The notes under the pieces were generated by a model. The model was not told the origin of the DNA, searched no databases, and was given only the letters and a program-made list of their open reading frames with translations. From Syngnathus acus (lineage: Eukaryota > Chordata > Actinopteri > Syngnathiformes > Syngnathidae): 64,000 bases of DNA. Location of the stretch: positions 7,685,476 to 7,749,475 of the forward strand of contig NC_051089.1 of assembly GCF_901709675.1 (NCBI RefSeq), read 5' to 3'. The first letter of the stretch is position 1. Each line of letters begins with the position of its first letter. Both the position numbers and the translations under genes were made by a program. Positions 41,084 through 54,592 of this stretch are shown here, piece after piece.

Positions 41084-44000
41084 ATGGTGAGTGCGAAAAC
41101 AACCACTTGACTTTTGCTTTTTGCACCATATCAACGAGACCAATCCAAAAAATCTTTACCAGGTCGTAATGCAACGTGGCTTGAAAGCGACTGTTTTGCA
41201 TGTTTTTTTTCCTCCCCGTTTTTAAAGCTGACAGAGAAGCTAGCAGTGTTGGTCGAGTTAGCAAAGTGAGAGGCCGCCTGTGGTGGATACATGTCTTGAA
41301 GTCTGCTCGTTAACTAAGTTAGTTGGATTGTGCACGTGTTCGCTGTCACTTGTGATGCTGTCAAGAAGTTGCTTCAAATGTCATGATGATTCACTGAAAT
41401 ATACATGCACTGCAGTGCACGAGATATTAACTAACCCAAAGTGGGCGAATGTGCATCCTAAACCAAACCCTCCTGACTTAAGTCTGTTGAAGTGTTTTTT
41501 TTGTTTTTGTTTTCTTCTACACTGCAAAATCTTTGATAGCTGGTCTGATAGCTTTTGGAATAACCACGCCCCCTCCCACTCCACCCTGAGACTTTTGATT
41601 GTCGTCTCCTGACATCCTGGTGACACATTGTGACATATTTGTGTTAGTGTGTGTCCAAAAAAAAGTGTTATTCATTGTTATTTAGCCAGGATTTTACAAG
41701 TTGTTAGTCACATTTTTTTCCGTGAAATGCTTTGAGTATTTGACATGACTTGCATGTTGACTTGTAAAGTAAGAGATTTAAATTTAAATGTAACTTATTG
41801 AAAGTCAGATGCAGCCTTTAGTGGCTTAAAAGTGAAATGAGAGTTAACGTTGACAAAGCTGACGAATTAGGCCAAATATGTATATGTAGTTTCTAGATTC
41901 ATGTATAAAAAGCCAGTATGGTAAGGTATCGTTATTATTAAATCCTTCGTGGCAATAAAAATATTTTGGAAAACAATATAAATATTCGCTTCAAGACTGC
42001 TGGTAGCTGGATTATATTCTAATATTCTATCAGATCATCACAGAGCTTTTCCAAGCCTCTGTCCATATGATGGCTGTCATTAGGAACTTTAAAACAAAAC
42101 AACAACCTTGCTCTACCGCTTTTCTCAGCATGGCATCGGTGCACTCCGAGCCGACAAACGATGTGCTATAAAGCAGCCACGCGGACGAGCTATCGAAAAG
42201 GAAGATGAGTGTTTGTTGCTTGATTGTTAGCTTGTATAGCTCATATGACTGAGTCACTCACTGGTCCTCTGTTTTGTCCTTGTGTCACCATATAACGTTT
42301 TGTGCTGTACTTTCAGAGTTTCCTGGGGGGTCTGTTCGGGCCGGTGTGTGAGATTGATATCCTGCTCAACGATGCAGAGAGCCGGAAGACGGCGGAACTC
42401 AAGACAGAAGATGGAAAGATGGAGAAACATTATATGTTCTATGACGGAGAATCTGTATCTGGCAAGGTAACCTGATCCGTCATCTGACTTTTTCTTCATT
42501 TTTTATTGATCCTTCAAATATTCCTTCCATTATTGTAGTGAATACAAACTCAATTAAATTTAAACTAAAAGAACTGTAAATGTAAATTTTATATTTTTGT
42601 GCCAACAAACGTAAGTGAATCATCATTTCAAAAAAATGTTTGTCCTGCAGGTGAATCTAACTGTGAAGCAGGGAGCAAAAAGACTTGAGCACCAGGGCAT
42701 CCGCATCGAGTTTGTCGGACAGATCGGTGAGCACGTTACGGTATTTTATTTGCTAAACTGAGAATTAGAGATTTGAAATTTTGTCCACTAAAAAACTAAA
42801 TAGATAGTTTGTAATTAAAGACCATGATGTCCTCCTTTTGATTTCAGAGCTGTTTTCAGACAAAAGCAACACACACGAGTTTGTGGATCTGGTGAAAGAA
42901 TTGGCATTGCCGGGAGAGCTCACCCAGAACAGAAGCTACGACTTTGAGTTCATGCAGGTGGAGAAGCCCTACGAGTCGTACATCGGCGCCAACGTCAGGC
43001 TAAGGTTGTCTCACGGCGCTGTTTTTATTTATTTTTTTTCTAAGCTAGGAAAATGTTTTTTTTTTCTTTCTTCAGCTGTAATGTGAATGATGTGCTCAAA
43101 CAAGCAGATGGTTAATGAAGCTTCCTCGCCTTGATGTTCATGTAGGTATTTTCTGAGGGTGACAATAGTCCGTCGGCTGTCGGACCTGGTGAAGGAGTAC
43201 GAACTGATTGTCCACCAGCTAGCCACCTACCCGGATATCAACAACTCTATCAAGATGGAGGTCGGCATAGAAGACTGCCTTCACATTGAGTTTGAATACA
43301 ATAAATCCAAGTAAGACAAGCGCCACCATAATCGCTGTTTGGTGACTTGGTTGAGCCATGAACAATATCTGTCTTGTTGCTAGGTACCATCTAAAGGATG
43401 TCATTGTTGGGAAGATCTACTTCTTACTGGTTAGGATCAAGATCCAACATATGGAGCTGCAGCTCATCAAGAAGGAGGTCACAGGCATAGGTGAGCATTC
43501 AAAGTTCGTGTTCATTTTGTTGTGGCACTGGAAAAGTGTGAGAATGACATGACATCCAAGACCTAAAGTTTTCTGTCTTCTGTGCATAATATTACCCTCA
43601 AAGGTCCCAGCACAACCACGGAGACAGATACGGTTGCAAAGTATGAGATCATGGATGGAGCCCCTGTTAAAGGAGAATCAATCCCCATCAGACTCTTTCT
43701 GGCAGGTAAGTTCAATTCCTCTTAACATTTGAATCAAAACAATCTGTGAACATAATGATGAGCTCAAACTTATGAAGGCATAAGAAAAATGCTAAATGGA
43801 AACAGAATGGCATCCATTTTCCAGGTTTATGAGATATGAGCTTTTGCATTACGTTTGACCAGGGTACGACTTAACAGTCACCATGCGGGACGTCAACAAG
43901 AAGTTCTCTGTACGCTACTTCCTCAATCTGGTTTTAGTGGACGAAGAAGATAGAAGATACTTCAAGCAGCAGGTAGAAATCATCAGCACAGCTTTTCCAT

Positions 44001-44164
44001 TCCACACAAGTTCTCACTATTGGCAATGTGTTTGTTTGTGCCCGCAGGAGATTGTTTTGTGGAGGAAAGCCCCAGAGAAGATGAGAAAACGAAACTTCCA
44101 CCAGCGTTACGAGTCCCCGGATTCCCAAACTCAATCTGTTAATGTGGAGCAGCCCGAGATGTGA
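41084..44164 (+). CDS. vps26a: Retromer subunit VPS26A
   Basis: Arrestin-fold subunit of the retromer, which retrieves receptors from endosomes to the Golgi or plasma membrane. Exons: 41084-41086, 42317-42466, 42651-42726, 42848-43004, 43146-43310, 43384-43490, 43604-43705, 43863-43972, 44048-44164. They sum to 987 nt, giving 328 aa (human 327). Exon 1 ends exactly after the ATG, so the first intron splits Met from Ser2. Blocks: [84 protein letters not shown] and the end NVEQPEM. The donor of exon 4 (AG|GTTGTC) is weak but required by frame. VPS26A rather than VPS26B is supported by the QPEM end and by srgn/supv3l1 linkage. Confidence 0.96.
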
Positions 44165-44192
44165 GGGCTAGAAAGGAAAAGAACTAAAAAAA

Positions 44193-44224
44193 ACACACAC
44201 AGACGCACACACACACACACACAT
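44193..44224. repeat. (CA)n microsatellite in vps26a 3' UTR
   Basis: About 14 CA units with interruptions, starting 29 bp after the stop codon. Confidence 0.9.
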
Positions 44225-45522
44225 ACTAACAGGACTCTTCACTCGAGAGCAGTCAGCGGTGTGACAGCTGCCCGCTTGAAGTGTATACACGAATGCGCAC
44301 TTGATGATATCTCCTGTCACCTCAGCTTCAAACGTGAGCTCTCCTTCCACCACACGCTTGTTTGGACACAGGCGCACACAATCTGCTGAATGCCTGACGT
44401 CATGATGACAACAAAGACGGCAACTGCTTGTAGCTTCTTTGCTAACAGGGTTTCATTTGCTTGCATCACCTAGTCGGGAACCATCCACTACTATGATATG
44501 CTGGTGTTCTTATCTGACGGATACACGTACTTTGTGCTTCCTGACTGCTTTGTGACTTGCCAACCACCGTGACACTACAGCACTCTTGGTGAGCCATCTT
44601 ATAGGGAGACACCGACACTAGTAAATATCTTGTTCAAAGAAAAGCTGCTCCCCACAAATGTCACCTGTGTTCAGAGCTGAGAAACAAATGCCCATCATTG
44701 TTTTTTTAATCCTGTAATTTGTTTCCAGTTTTTGAGTTTTCAGATTGTAGAGCAGCATGATCTTTCTGATAACGGTTCTTTATAGATGAATACATAACAT
44801 GATGCGGTTTCCACAGTTTGGCTTGATGTCTGGAGTTATGCCAGATTATCCACCATTTATAAAGTCCATTAGTAATTTCAGGGGCATTTTTGGTAGGCAT
44901 CTGCTCGCATCTAGACATACATGGCAGTTTTAGTTGCATGTTGGCCAAATGTTTTCCGTTAATAACATTCAGTGTAATAATTCTGCTCAAGTCAGCTGTT
45001 GCAAGCACTCTATAAATACACCACTATATTTCACTGTGATGCTTTCATTTCAACATTTGAACGGTTGTATGATGTCAGCAAACCCATTTGATGGGGAATT
45101 AGCCCATAAGCTCTGTGTTGCACAAAGGTGCTAAAATGTCCACTTTATCTGGTATGAGAAACTCAATTGCCATTTATATACTGTATTACATGTTTTAATT
45201 GGAACTATGCGTTTGTCTTCTCATGTGCAATGTCATGACTCCACAAGTTTCATAAAGTTTGAAACACTCATGTCTACTGTTGAGCTTATGTTGCTACACT
45301 CAACAGTAAAATGTGAATTTTATTCCTAAATTTGGGAACGATATATCTGCAAGATATTTTTTTCTTGCTGCCATACTCCGTTTGTTATTCCAATCTTGTT
45401 GGCTATCCTTTAAATACCTGCAAAGTTAAAGAAAACACTGTCCTCCATATGTGCATGGTATCTTTTCACAACAAACCATATGAACAATGTGTATGTACAG
45501 TATAGACATTAAAACCTTAAAA

Positions 45523-45528
45523 AATAAA
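45523..45528 (+). other. Candidate vps26a poly(A) signal AATAAA
   Basis: Canonical hexamer about 1.36 kb after the stop codon; 44165-45522 is then 3' UTR with no exon-like content. A second AATAAA lies at 45642-45647. Confidence 0.45.
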
Positions 45529-45647
45529 AATGAATGAAGCAAATTCATATCGACAATATATGGAGTCATTCTACATAGTTAGTTTCAAAAGATTAACCAA
45601 ACGCATGGACTAAATGTTTTAGGTAAAGACTGTGTATTTCAAATAAA

Positions 45648-46085
45648 TGTACACAAACATAGAGTCGTAGTAATCATCCAATTGGCTTGGCTGAAGGCCG
45701 GCTCATTAAATATGCAAAATCCACGGGAAGTGACTAGATATTCCAATTTAGACATCGCCAATTATTTGTAACCTTGAAAATACACAGCCATTTTACTTTG
45801 TCCAAAAATATATTTCTTAAATGTAAGGTCACAAACATAAGTATTTTTCTTCGACAAATATTTGATAAGCTCATTTGTCACTATTTCTAACACAGGCATC
45901 TTTATAGACAGCTAAGCGTAAAGTGGTCCTGTCCCACGTTGGCGCATAGCAGGAAGAGAAATGTGTCCTCTGGTCGTGTTAGCGGTCTGTTTTCATAAGA
46001 CTTAAGACTTATGGCGTCTCGTTAACGTCGTGCATTTTCGCAGTCCCAGTTGGGCAGTGTAAATAAGATAGGCTGGAAATAAACG
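45648..46085. other. vps26a-supv3l1 spacer and supv3l1 promoter region
   Basis: AT-rich, becoming CpG-bearing close to the start codon (TCGTTAACGTCGTGC at about 46019). No TATA box or repeat could be supported. Confidence 0.4.
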
Positions 46086-49000
46086 ATGTCGGTGAACCGG
46101 TGTTTCTATATGTTTTCTCGGCTTCGTCGCCATGTTCGAACAGCTAGTCGTAGCTGTCATGCGTCTTCTCGCTCTGTTTCGTTGCATAGAGAGCACCCGA
46201 TGTGTGCCGTGGTTAGCAGCAGAAATTGTTCTTCATCCTCCAAACCTCCGGACACATCTCTTTTTGTTCCTCTCACGCTGAAGACTGACCGGGCTGCTGA
46301 AGGGACTGTGGGAGCGGAGCTGACCCAGCCTCTGGATAAAAGTAAATAAACTCAAGATGAACTCAAAAAGATGAACCAATATGTATTAGCTATGTTAAGA
46401 TTTTTTTTAATGAACCAAATTTTGGAAATAAATGCCTAAATTAATGCAACAAACACCGAATGGCTCTTGATACAAAAAAAAACTTTGGTATGGACTGTAC
46501 AAGCTGTCAAACACATTGGCTCAATTTTTGAAGTGTATTTGCGTTTTGTGTTCTTTTTTTAGATGAACTTTTGAAAATTGTGAACCGGTTTTACAAGAGG
46601 AAAGAGATGCAGAAGCTGGCTGCAGAAAATGGACTGGATGGTGAGAATAAAACCCTTGTATTGAATTTGACGTCATTTTATTAATCTGTCAAATTATCCC
46701 TAATTTGCTTTAAAGAGACCCAAAGACTACTCAATAGAATGCTAAGATCAGTCTGTTGTAAAACATTGACTTTTCCCAAGCAGAATGAATCTGCATAATA
46801 TGTTCATATTAATTTAACTTATTTAACACTTTTATTTACGGTGAAAGTGAAAGACTTTCTGTGTTTATGCAGCACGACTCTTCCACCAGGCCTTTATCAA
46901 CTTTAGGAAATATATCTTGGAGGTGACATCACTACCTGCCGATCTGCACATTATTCTCAGCGACATTTGTTGCGGAGCAGGTTTGTCCCCCAAAATATCA
47001 AATATATATATATCTCTAGAAAATGGATGGAAGGAATGAAAAAATACTACGGTGATTAATTTTTTTGGGTGCTGTTTACCCCAAGGTCACATCGATGACA
47101 TCTACCCATACTTTATGCGACACGCCAAGCAGATATTTCCCATGCTCGAATGTATGGATGACCTGAGGAAGATCTCCGACCTCAGAGTTCCTGCCAACTG
47201 GTAAACATACACCATACACACAGTGAGGGGCAAACCGATTAATGTTGTCATTTTGAAGAAAAGTATGAGCTATAATCATCTAAATGAAAAACAATCTTGA
47301 AATATTTCACCCTCATAAAGTTTCACATTTTTATTAAACTTTCAATTGAAGTTTTCGTCAGTTTTAATTGAGTTGCACTGAACACGTGTGTTCTTGAGGT
47401 ACCCGGAGGCCCGAGCCATCCAGAGGAAGGTAATCTTTCACGCTGGCCCCACCAACAGCGGCAAAACCTACCACGCCATCCAACGCTACTTGGCTGCAAA
47501 GTCAGGGGTCTACTGCGGACCCCTCAAACTTCTCGCCCATGAGATCTTCGAGAAGAGCAACGAGGCGGTACGTATAGATTCCTCTGTTTGGTAAATTCAT
47601 GGATTAAGACTGCGGTGTGGTCTCAATATCATTTGTTTGTCTGTTCTCAGGGTGTGCCTTGTGACTTGGTGACTGGTGAGGAGAGGACATTTGTGGACAG
47701 TGAAGGTCGAGTGTCTGCTCATGTGGCCTGCACAATCGAAATGTGCAGCGTCACAACACCATGTGAGTGCGTTGCGTGTGTGCACAGTGCCACATTACCC
47801 ATGGATTTATTTTTTTTCGCTTGAGAATTACCCATGGATTTATTTTTTTTTGCTTGAGATGACTTTTTTGCTCATTTAAAATGAACAGAATTGCTTTAAC
47901 ACAATAATTTTTTTAATTCCATAAATGAATTACTAACTTCTCCTGATTACATCAAAATGTAAGTTTAATCAAGTCACTGTATTTATTGTTTTATAGATGA
48001 AGTGGCTGTGATTGATGAAATTCAAATGATCAGGGATCTTTCGCGTGGCTGGGCCTGGACCAGAGCTCTGCTAGGTTGGTCTCGCCAACACGCACGCATG
48101 AAAATACAGCCACGAAAGCACACACACAAGCGCAAAAAACACACATGGAAACCTTAACCGGCCTGTGAATGATTCATTATTTCTGTTAACAAAATGTCAA
48201 CATTAGTCACACACACATACAAAGCATGCGTGCACAAAAGAAACGTGCACAAAACACACAAAAATATCCCCGAACCATCCTATGCATTATTTCCATCAAC
48301 ATTACTCGGGCACTTCAAATACAAAATGACCACGATAAGGGTTCAGTTGAGTTTTCAAATGCTTGTTGTTCTTAACACTACTCCGTGCCACGTTTATTTA
48401 GGGCTATGAGTGATGTGTGCGCACAGGTCTCTGTGCGGAGGAGATTCATGTGTGCGGGGAACCTGCTGCCATTGAATTTGTCCGAGAGCTGATGTACACC
48501 ACTGGAGAGGAAGTGGAGGTGAGTCGTATTTACTGTATCCATTCACCGGACATCTTCAAAATCTAACAAGAGCCAATAAAAAAGCTGCACGTTATATGCT
48601 GAGAGATGTCAAAATAACTTTTCATACATACTGGCTTTGGTTTTGTACAGTCTGCCCACTCAAGTGTCTCTCTCTCTCTCTCTCTCTCCAGGTCCACACC
48701 TACGAGCGCTTAACGCCATTCTCCATCCTGAACAGCGCCGTGGAGTCTCTGGACAACCTGAGAGCAGGCGATTGCATCGTGTGCTTCAGTAAAAACGACA
48801 TCTACTCCATAAGCAGGCAGATTGAAGCCAGAGGGCAGGAATGTGCTGTCATTTATGGAAGTTTACCTCCAGGTGAGTACACCTGTCTGAGACACTTTGC
48901 TTTATCTCAAAGTGCATCGTCAAGACAAAAGAAATCATGTTGAGTTCGAAAACAGTTTCGCTAAGATTAAGCCGCATTTTTCAGGCACCAAACTCTCTCA

Positions 49001-50787
49001 GGCCAAGAAGTTCAACGACCCCGATGACCCCTGCAAAATCTTGGTAGCAACGGATGCAATCGGAATGGGCCTTAATTTGTGAGCGTGTTCATTCATTCTG
49101 TTTGTTCCCGCAAATTACGAAAAGACGACAAGATTTTAGCCCACCGTTTTCTTCCCTCCAGGAGCATCAAACGCATCATCTTCAACAGTCTGGTGAAGCC
49201 CAACGTCAACGAAAAAGGGGAGAAGCAAATGGAGACCATCAGCACGTCACAGGCTCTCCAGATTGCCGGGCGAGCTGGAAGGTCAGTCTCGTTTTTTTAT
49301 GCTGTTGATTTTGTTTGATTTTCCGCATTGTCTTTTCCTCCAGGTACTCCTCCAAGTTCAAAGAGGGGCAGGTTACCACCATGCACAGAGATGATCTTCC
49401 AGTCCTGAAGGAGATACTTAGTCACAGAGTGGAGCCCATTGAGGTTGAGAAATAATCTTTATTCTTATTTTTAGTCTCCATACTAAAGTTACAATAAGAC
49501 TGTGTTTCTTCTCAGACTGCAGGTCTTCACCCCACCGCAGAGCAGATTGAGATGTTTGCTTATCATCTACCTGATGCTACTCTCTCTAACCTTGTTGTAA
49601 GTAACTACTAAAGCATGAGCTGAAATTGACTTTTAGTTTTTTTGAGATCAGATTTTTTTATTTTCCTCTTTCTCTTTTAAACAGGACATTTTTGTGAGCC
49701 TCTCCCAAGTGGACGGTCTGTATTTTGTCTGCAACATTGACGACTTTAAGTTCCTGGCAGACATGATTCAGCACATCCCCCTCAACTTGAGGTCTCGCTA
49801 TGTTTTCTGCACGGCTCCCATCAACAAGAAGCAGCCTTTTGTGTGCACGTCTTTCTTAAAGGTAAGCACGGGCAATGGACTTCTGCTTTATGGGGATTTG
49901 CCAAAGTATTTTTCTGGTTTGAAGGGGAATATGGCAACACTGAGTTGTCTATCAAAACATAAGCACACAGATCCCTTTCAATCCCCCAAAGTGTTATTGT
50001 CAAGTGAAAATCTTTACTGTCACGCCTCTGATTCTCCTTCCTGTTTCTCTCTCAGTTCGCCCGGCAGTTCAGCCGAGACGAACCCTTGACCTTCGATTGG
50101 GTTTGTCGCCATATCAACTGGCCTCTGGCTCCACCCAAAAACATAAAAGACCTGGTTCACCTGGAAGCTGTTCACGACGTGTTGGATCTTTACCTCTGGT
50201 TAAGGTAATTTAGTGGATGATGGAGGTCATGTTGGGAAGCTCTCAGCATCATTGACCATGTATTATTTGTCAAGGATTTTAGACTATAGATTAAATCGCA
50301 CCATGTTATTATTTCATGAACGTTTTGATATTTCCTTCATCACGCTAATCCTCTATGTTGCTTCTCGTCTAGTTACCGTTTCATGGAAATGTTTCCTGAT
50401 ACTGCCTTGGTGCGAGAAATTCAACAGGAATTGGACACCACCATCCAAGAGGGTGTCCGGAACATCACCCGTCTCATCCGAGCCACAAATCCGGCCATCA
50501 CTGGCCCGCTCCAGATGCAGAAAAATAGTGACCAAACCGGCGCCACCGGTAGCCCTTCATCAGGAGTTCGAAGAAGTCCGAGCACTTTGAGACGCTCGGG
50601 ACAGGCCGTGGACAGCTCACTGACAAACCGCCTGGTGCGAGATGGACTCTTGACGTCCGAGATGTTGCAACAGTTGCAGAGGGAGTGGTCGAAAGGACAA
50701 AAAAAGGAGTCTACCAATCAGAGTGAATTGGATCTTAAAATTAACAAAAATGGCAACAAAGACAGTAAGAGGAAAAAGAGAAAATGA
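46086..50787 (+). CDS. supv3l1: Mitochondrial ATP-dependent RNA helicase SUPV3L1 (SUV3)
   Basis: Matrix RNA helicase that works with PNPase to degrade mitochondrial RNA. Exons: 46086-46341, 46563-46640, 46873-46980, 47086-47200, 47399-47567, 47651-47762, 47997-48074, 48427-48518, 48692-48872, 48985-49078, 49162-49281, 49344-49443, 49516-49596, 49685-49861, 50056-50204, 50373-50787. They sum to 2325 nt, giving 774 aa (human 786). The N-terminus is rich in Arg and Ser and poor in acids, as in a mitochondrial presequence. Helicase motifs: Walker A GPTNSGKT (202-209), DEIQ (286-289), and motif [10 protein letters not shown] (461-468). The C-terminus is Lys/Arg-rich (KRKKRK). AATAAA lies at 51011. 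Intron 6 carries a tandem duplication; intron 8 ends in a CT microsatellite. Confidence 0.96.
47794..47860 (+). repeat. 33-bp tandem duplication in supv3l1 intron 6
   Basis: A unit starting ATTACCCATGGATTTATT and ending GCTTGAGA occurs twice head-to-tail (about 47794-47826 and 47827-47860), with one C/T change and one T-run length change. It looks recent. Confidence 0.9.
48667..48689. repeat. (CT)n tract forming the acceptor of supv3l1 exon 9
   Basis: About eleven TC units run straight into CCAG|GTCC, so the microsatellite is the polypyrimidine tract of this splice site. Confidence 0.85.
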
Positions 50788-51010
50788 ACCATCATCTAGG
50801 ACAGCAGGTGGGCTGGACTGAAGTTTTTTTTTTTTTTAATGTTCCCCTACCCAATAGAAAATAGATGTGTAAGCCTTTATTAGATAAGAAACCTGCGGAC
50901 GTCACACTTCTAACAATGTATTTATAAAAGTATATTTTCACCCCTCAACCAGTGAATGGAGAGCAGTAAAATTATGCAATTATGAAATACAATATTTAGA
51001 ATAGTTCCTT

Positions 51011-51016
51011 AATAAA
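51011..51016 (+). other. supv3l1 poly(A) signal AATAAA
   Basis: Canonical hexamer about 225 bp after the stop codon. Confidence 0.7.
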
Positions 51017-54000
51017 AAATCATGTTTGTATGAAAACAGGTATAGATAGAGTTTTTTTTTTGCTCATGTTATTATACCATAAGAATCTAATATCCGCCCG
51101 TGCCTGCATACAAGGTATGTTTTTCGGGTTTGGTCACATGATGTAAACAATGCGAGACTTGAGGGCAGTTGCGACGTTACGTCCAGTTGCCAGCAGAGGG
51201 CGGCATTGGCCAAAATGTCAAAAAGTGGTTCATTCATGACCAGCAATTTGTTATGACAAGCTTACTGTCGGGGAAAAGGAAAGAAATTGAGGCTTTATCG
51301 ACTTATGAATTCGAAGTGTCAATCTTTAAACATTTTAAAATGTGTGAAAAGGTATATTTGGAATTTAAACCAAGCCATACTGATGGTATTTCATAGCATT
51401 TATGATAATAATTCCCTACATATGCTTATACACAGGATATATCAATAGTATTCCCATGGTTTACTAATATCAAGAGATGCTTCTAAGTTTAAACTGTGAC
51501 CCAGTGTCATGCAGTTGGCCATGTTGCAACTTGACTTTGGTAAGACTGTGGGCATGTGCTATGATACTGGTCGACCCCAGCAGAATGTACCATTTTTGCA
51601 ATCGGGATAAAGCTTTTTGTTGCTGTCACGCAGCTTAGCTGTGGGTCAACAATGGCAAACGATCATCAGAAAAGAACTGGATTGTCCATTTGTGCCTACC
51701 GAGTGCATTCACAAAAAGTCAGCATTATACATATACTGCTATCTAACCTGAGTCTGAGATTTTAACAGAATACTGAAAAACGCAAATACCTTGACACAAC
51801 GGAAATAACAGTCATTTGACTCGAAGTCAAGTTTATTTACCACCCCCATACCCAAAAATGTGAAGATGGAATCATTATCATAAAGACTACAATACTTTAT
51901 TCATCAATATTTTTCCAGTTTTTTCAGACCCTCCAAAAGAGAGCTATTTATAACAAGTCTACACACCCCGTTCAAATACCAGTTTTTGTTAAAGAAAAAA
52001 TGAGACCAGGATAGTACTTTTGAAATCGTTTAGCTCCATTAGTGTGACCTATAACCTGTATAACTTGCAAAAGGAACTCTGCAAGAGGGTGATAATGTTG
52101 TTGGACAAGTGTGCACACCCTCTTTAAAATAAAATAAAATAAATGAATTCAGTGGGATGTGGGTGTGTTGAGAAATCACCAATCACATTCCAACTCCAGT
52201 TAAATGGGAGGCAGCCTCTGATGAATGCGAAAAAATTTTCCGATGTTCTAGTAGGCTTTTCCTTATATATTTTTCCTCTCCAATCGAAGCCTGAAGGTTT
52301 TGGGTCAGTTCCAGCTAAAGAAAATCAACCCCAAAGCATGATGCTGTTTTCCCCATTTGCATTTGGGACATTTCAAGTATGTTTTCAAGAATTGAAAGGC
52401 ACTCGACTAGAGATCCACATGAAAAATTGAGAAACAATGCCATTTCCTGGATTTAAACTTAATATAGCCTACTTTCATACCAAAGCTCATCACATCCTGG
52501 TGTTAGCCATTCTTTAAATTCATTCCTCACCACATAACCAGATCCGACATGCATAATTTAGTGGTATGCAAAAACACCCTACACATTGTCATGGATGTTG
52601 TTTCTTGACAACTACATCATAAAGAGGTAACGTGGAAATGAAAATCAACACGTTAATACTATTCGTCTGTCTATCTGTTCTGTTTCTGTCCTTCTGCTTT
52701 AGCTGCCAGACTGGATCCATGCCCGTCTAGTCACGTTTCCTGCTTGCCCGCTGTACTCCTCCAGACAAATCCAGCATAATCTAATGCTTTATGGACTGCA
52801 TTGGATTAAAATCCACCGACTAGACTGATGAGATCTGATATAAGGGTTCTGTAAAATATGCACTTGCATCATGAAGAGTGAAGACACCAACAAATTTGAG
52901 GATTAGAGGAAAGCGGATAGACGCATGGAGAGAGAAAGTGCGTGCTCATGGGGATGAAACAGCAGCTAATCTGTGAAGAATTAAACTGTCCCAGCGCCCA
53001 ATTTCCCTTTATTAATTTGCATAGTGTTTGTACTGAGGAAAGGTTAACATTACATTTTAAGACGGAAATACTCGTCATCATGACAGTTTGAGAGGATGCA
53101 GCAAAAGACTATCCACCCCCCATGGTGGTTGTGTCCTTGAGCAGGAGTGTGTTCGCTGCGTCAGGAATTCCGAGACGAGGCCACCCGAAATTTACATACT
53201 CTTTAAAATTCCTCAAGGGGACTTTCAACAGTCAATGATCAATAGTCAAAATGATTTGCATAATACTGCCCCAACTTCATTTTTCTTACGGCCCTGTGGC
53301 CTGGCTGGCTCTTTGGAAATGTAAGGACAGACAGCTATATCGAAAAAATGCTTTGGTAACATCAAAGACATGAAAAAACTGAGCATAGACACAATGGTAT
53401 GTTTGGAAAATATACAGATGCAAACCAGGTCAGGAAAAAAACTCTCAACTCTTAATTACTACTAAAAAGGTGCTTTGGGGGTCAAAAGGTTTCATAAGCC
53501 GTTTGCGCAATAGCAGAAAAAGTCATTGCATTTGTCGGCAGTTGTTTATTCTTTCTTTTTTTTTTTGCTTTTAACAGCTCAACTTTCAAGTAGAACTGGA
53601 ACGCTTGTTTTCCCCTAACCCCACTACCGGCCCCCCTCTTTACCTCCTCCTCCTCCTCATGATCTCATCTCCACTCGTCTCCCGCCACAATCCGTTCTGC
53701 TCGCATCCGTGGCAGATTGGTACGCGAAGTTACCGCCATATTGTATGTGTCAAAGTGGAGCTATTTGCGCGCTGCTTGGAGATGCATGAACTGGTTTACA
53801 CAAAAACCCATATCTCATGGGAATAATGACGTTTGATTACCAATTGAGAAACCGATTGTTTTTTTGCGCAATGTTTTTGTAAAACAAAAAGAAAGAACGA
53901 TCTTTAGAACCCACATTGGACATTGTAAGCAAAACTTCAACAAGATGGGAGAACAATTAAAACTTTAAAATGCCCAAATGTGTTCTAAAACGTGTTTTTG

Positions 54001-54480
54001 TTTTGTTTTCATTAAATAGTGAAATATGACTTAACTTTTTATTTAGTTAATGTTCCTATCTTTTTCTCATATACTGTATATTAGAAAGAGACTGAGAAAC
54101 AGTGAGAGTTGCCACATTCAATATGGCGCAAGCACTGCAACGGTTTAATTTACATATGGATATAAATATAGATATATATGCACAAGTCTTATCCAATCAG
54201 ATGTCAATTAGTGGGCGTGTCTTTCTTGCGGTGTCACGCCTTCTGCCTCCAAAGTTGCTGGCTCACCACTCGCACTCATTGCTGCTCCTTTGCTTTCGCT
54301 CACTTGCCGGCCGGCTGAGCAAAAAGTGCCACCCATGAGCCAGCTGACTACTTTTAAACCTGCCTCGACTTGATTGTGGCTATTTATTCCTCTCTATTTT
54401 CTATTAACAGGCCCCTAGTGTTGCATGAAGTAGACGTTCAGGTTGGGTTTCTTTCCCCCCCCCCCACTTTGATTCCCTCC
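51017..54480. other. Intergenic supv3l1-hk1, no hkdc1 exons seen
   Basis: About 3.5 kb of AT-rich sequence. 51950-52440 holds repeat-like debris. No ORF here resembles hexokinase, although human and other vertebrates have HKDC1 between SUPV3L1 and HK1. About 54190-54300, upstream of hk1, has CCAATCAG (54193) and GTGGGCGTGTC (54211), compatible with CCAAT and GC boxes of the hk1 promoter. Confidence 0.5.
51950..52440 (+). repeat. Decayed interspersed element
   Basis: Blocks such as CAAGTGTGCACACCCTC, CCAATCACATTCCAACTCC, TTCTAGTAGGCTTTTCCT and AACCCCAAAGCATGATGCTG resemble parts of a fish repeat seen in many genomes. No transposase frame or terminal repeats remain. Family not identified. Confidence 0.45.
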
Positions 54481-54504
54481 ATCTGTGTGTGTGCGAGTGT
54501 GTGT

Positions 54505-54592
54505 GAGAGAAGAGAAGAGAAGAGAAGAGAAGAGAAGCGAAGAGAAGAGAAGAGAAGAGAAGAGAAGAGAAGAGAAGAGAAGAGAAGAGGAG
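54505..54592 (+). repeat. (AGAGA)n microsatellite in hk1 5' UTR
   Basis: About 17 copies of a purine-only pentanucleotide with one GCGA interruption at about 54537. It ends eight bases before the hk1 ATG, so it is probably transcribed as 5' leader. Confidence 0.85.

Noticed and set aside
41280-42257. Open frames in vps26a intron 1 (both strands)
   Set aside because: None has a recognisable domain or matching splice context, and all lie inside the first intron of a well-defined gene.
47388-47398. Extra residues MFLR before the supv3l1 [10 protein letters not shown] block
   Set aside because: Those codons are intron sequence before the acceptor TTGAG; the tryptophan is completed by splicing from 47200.
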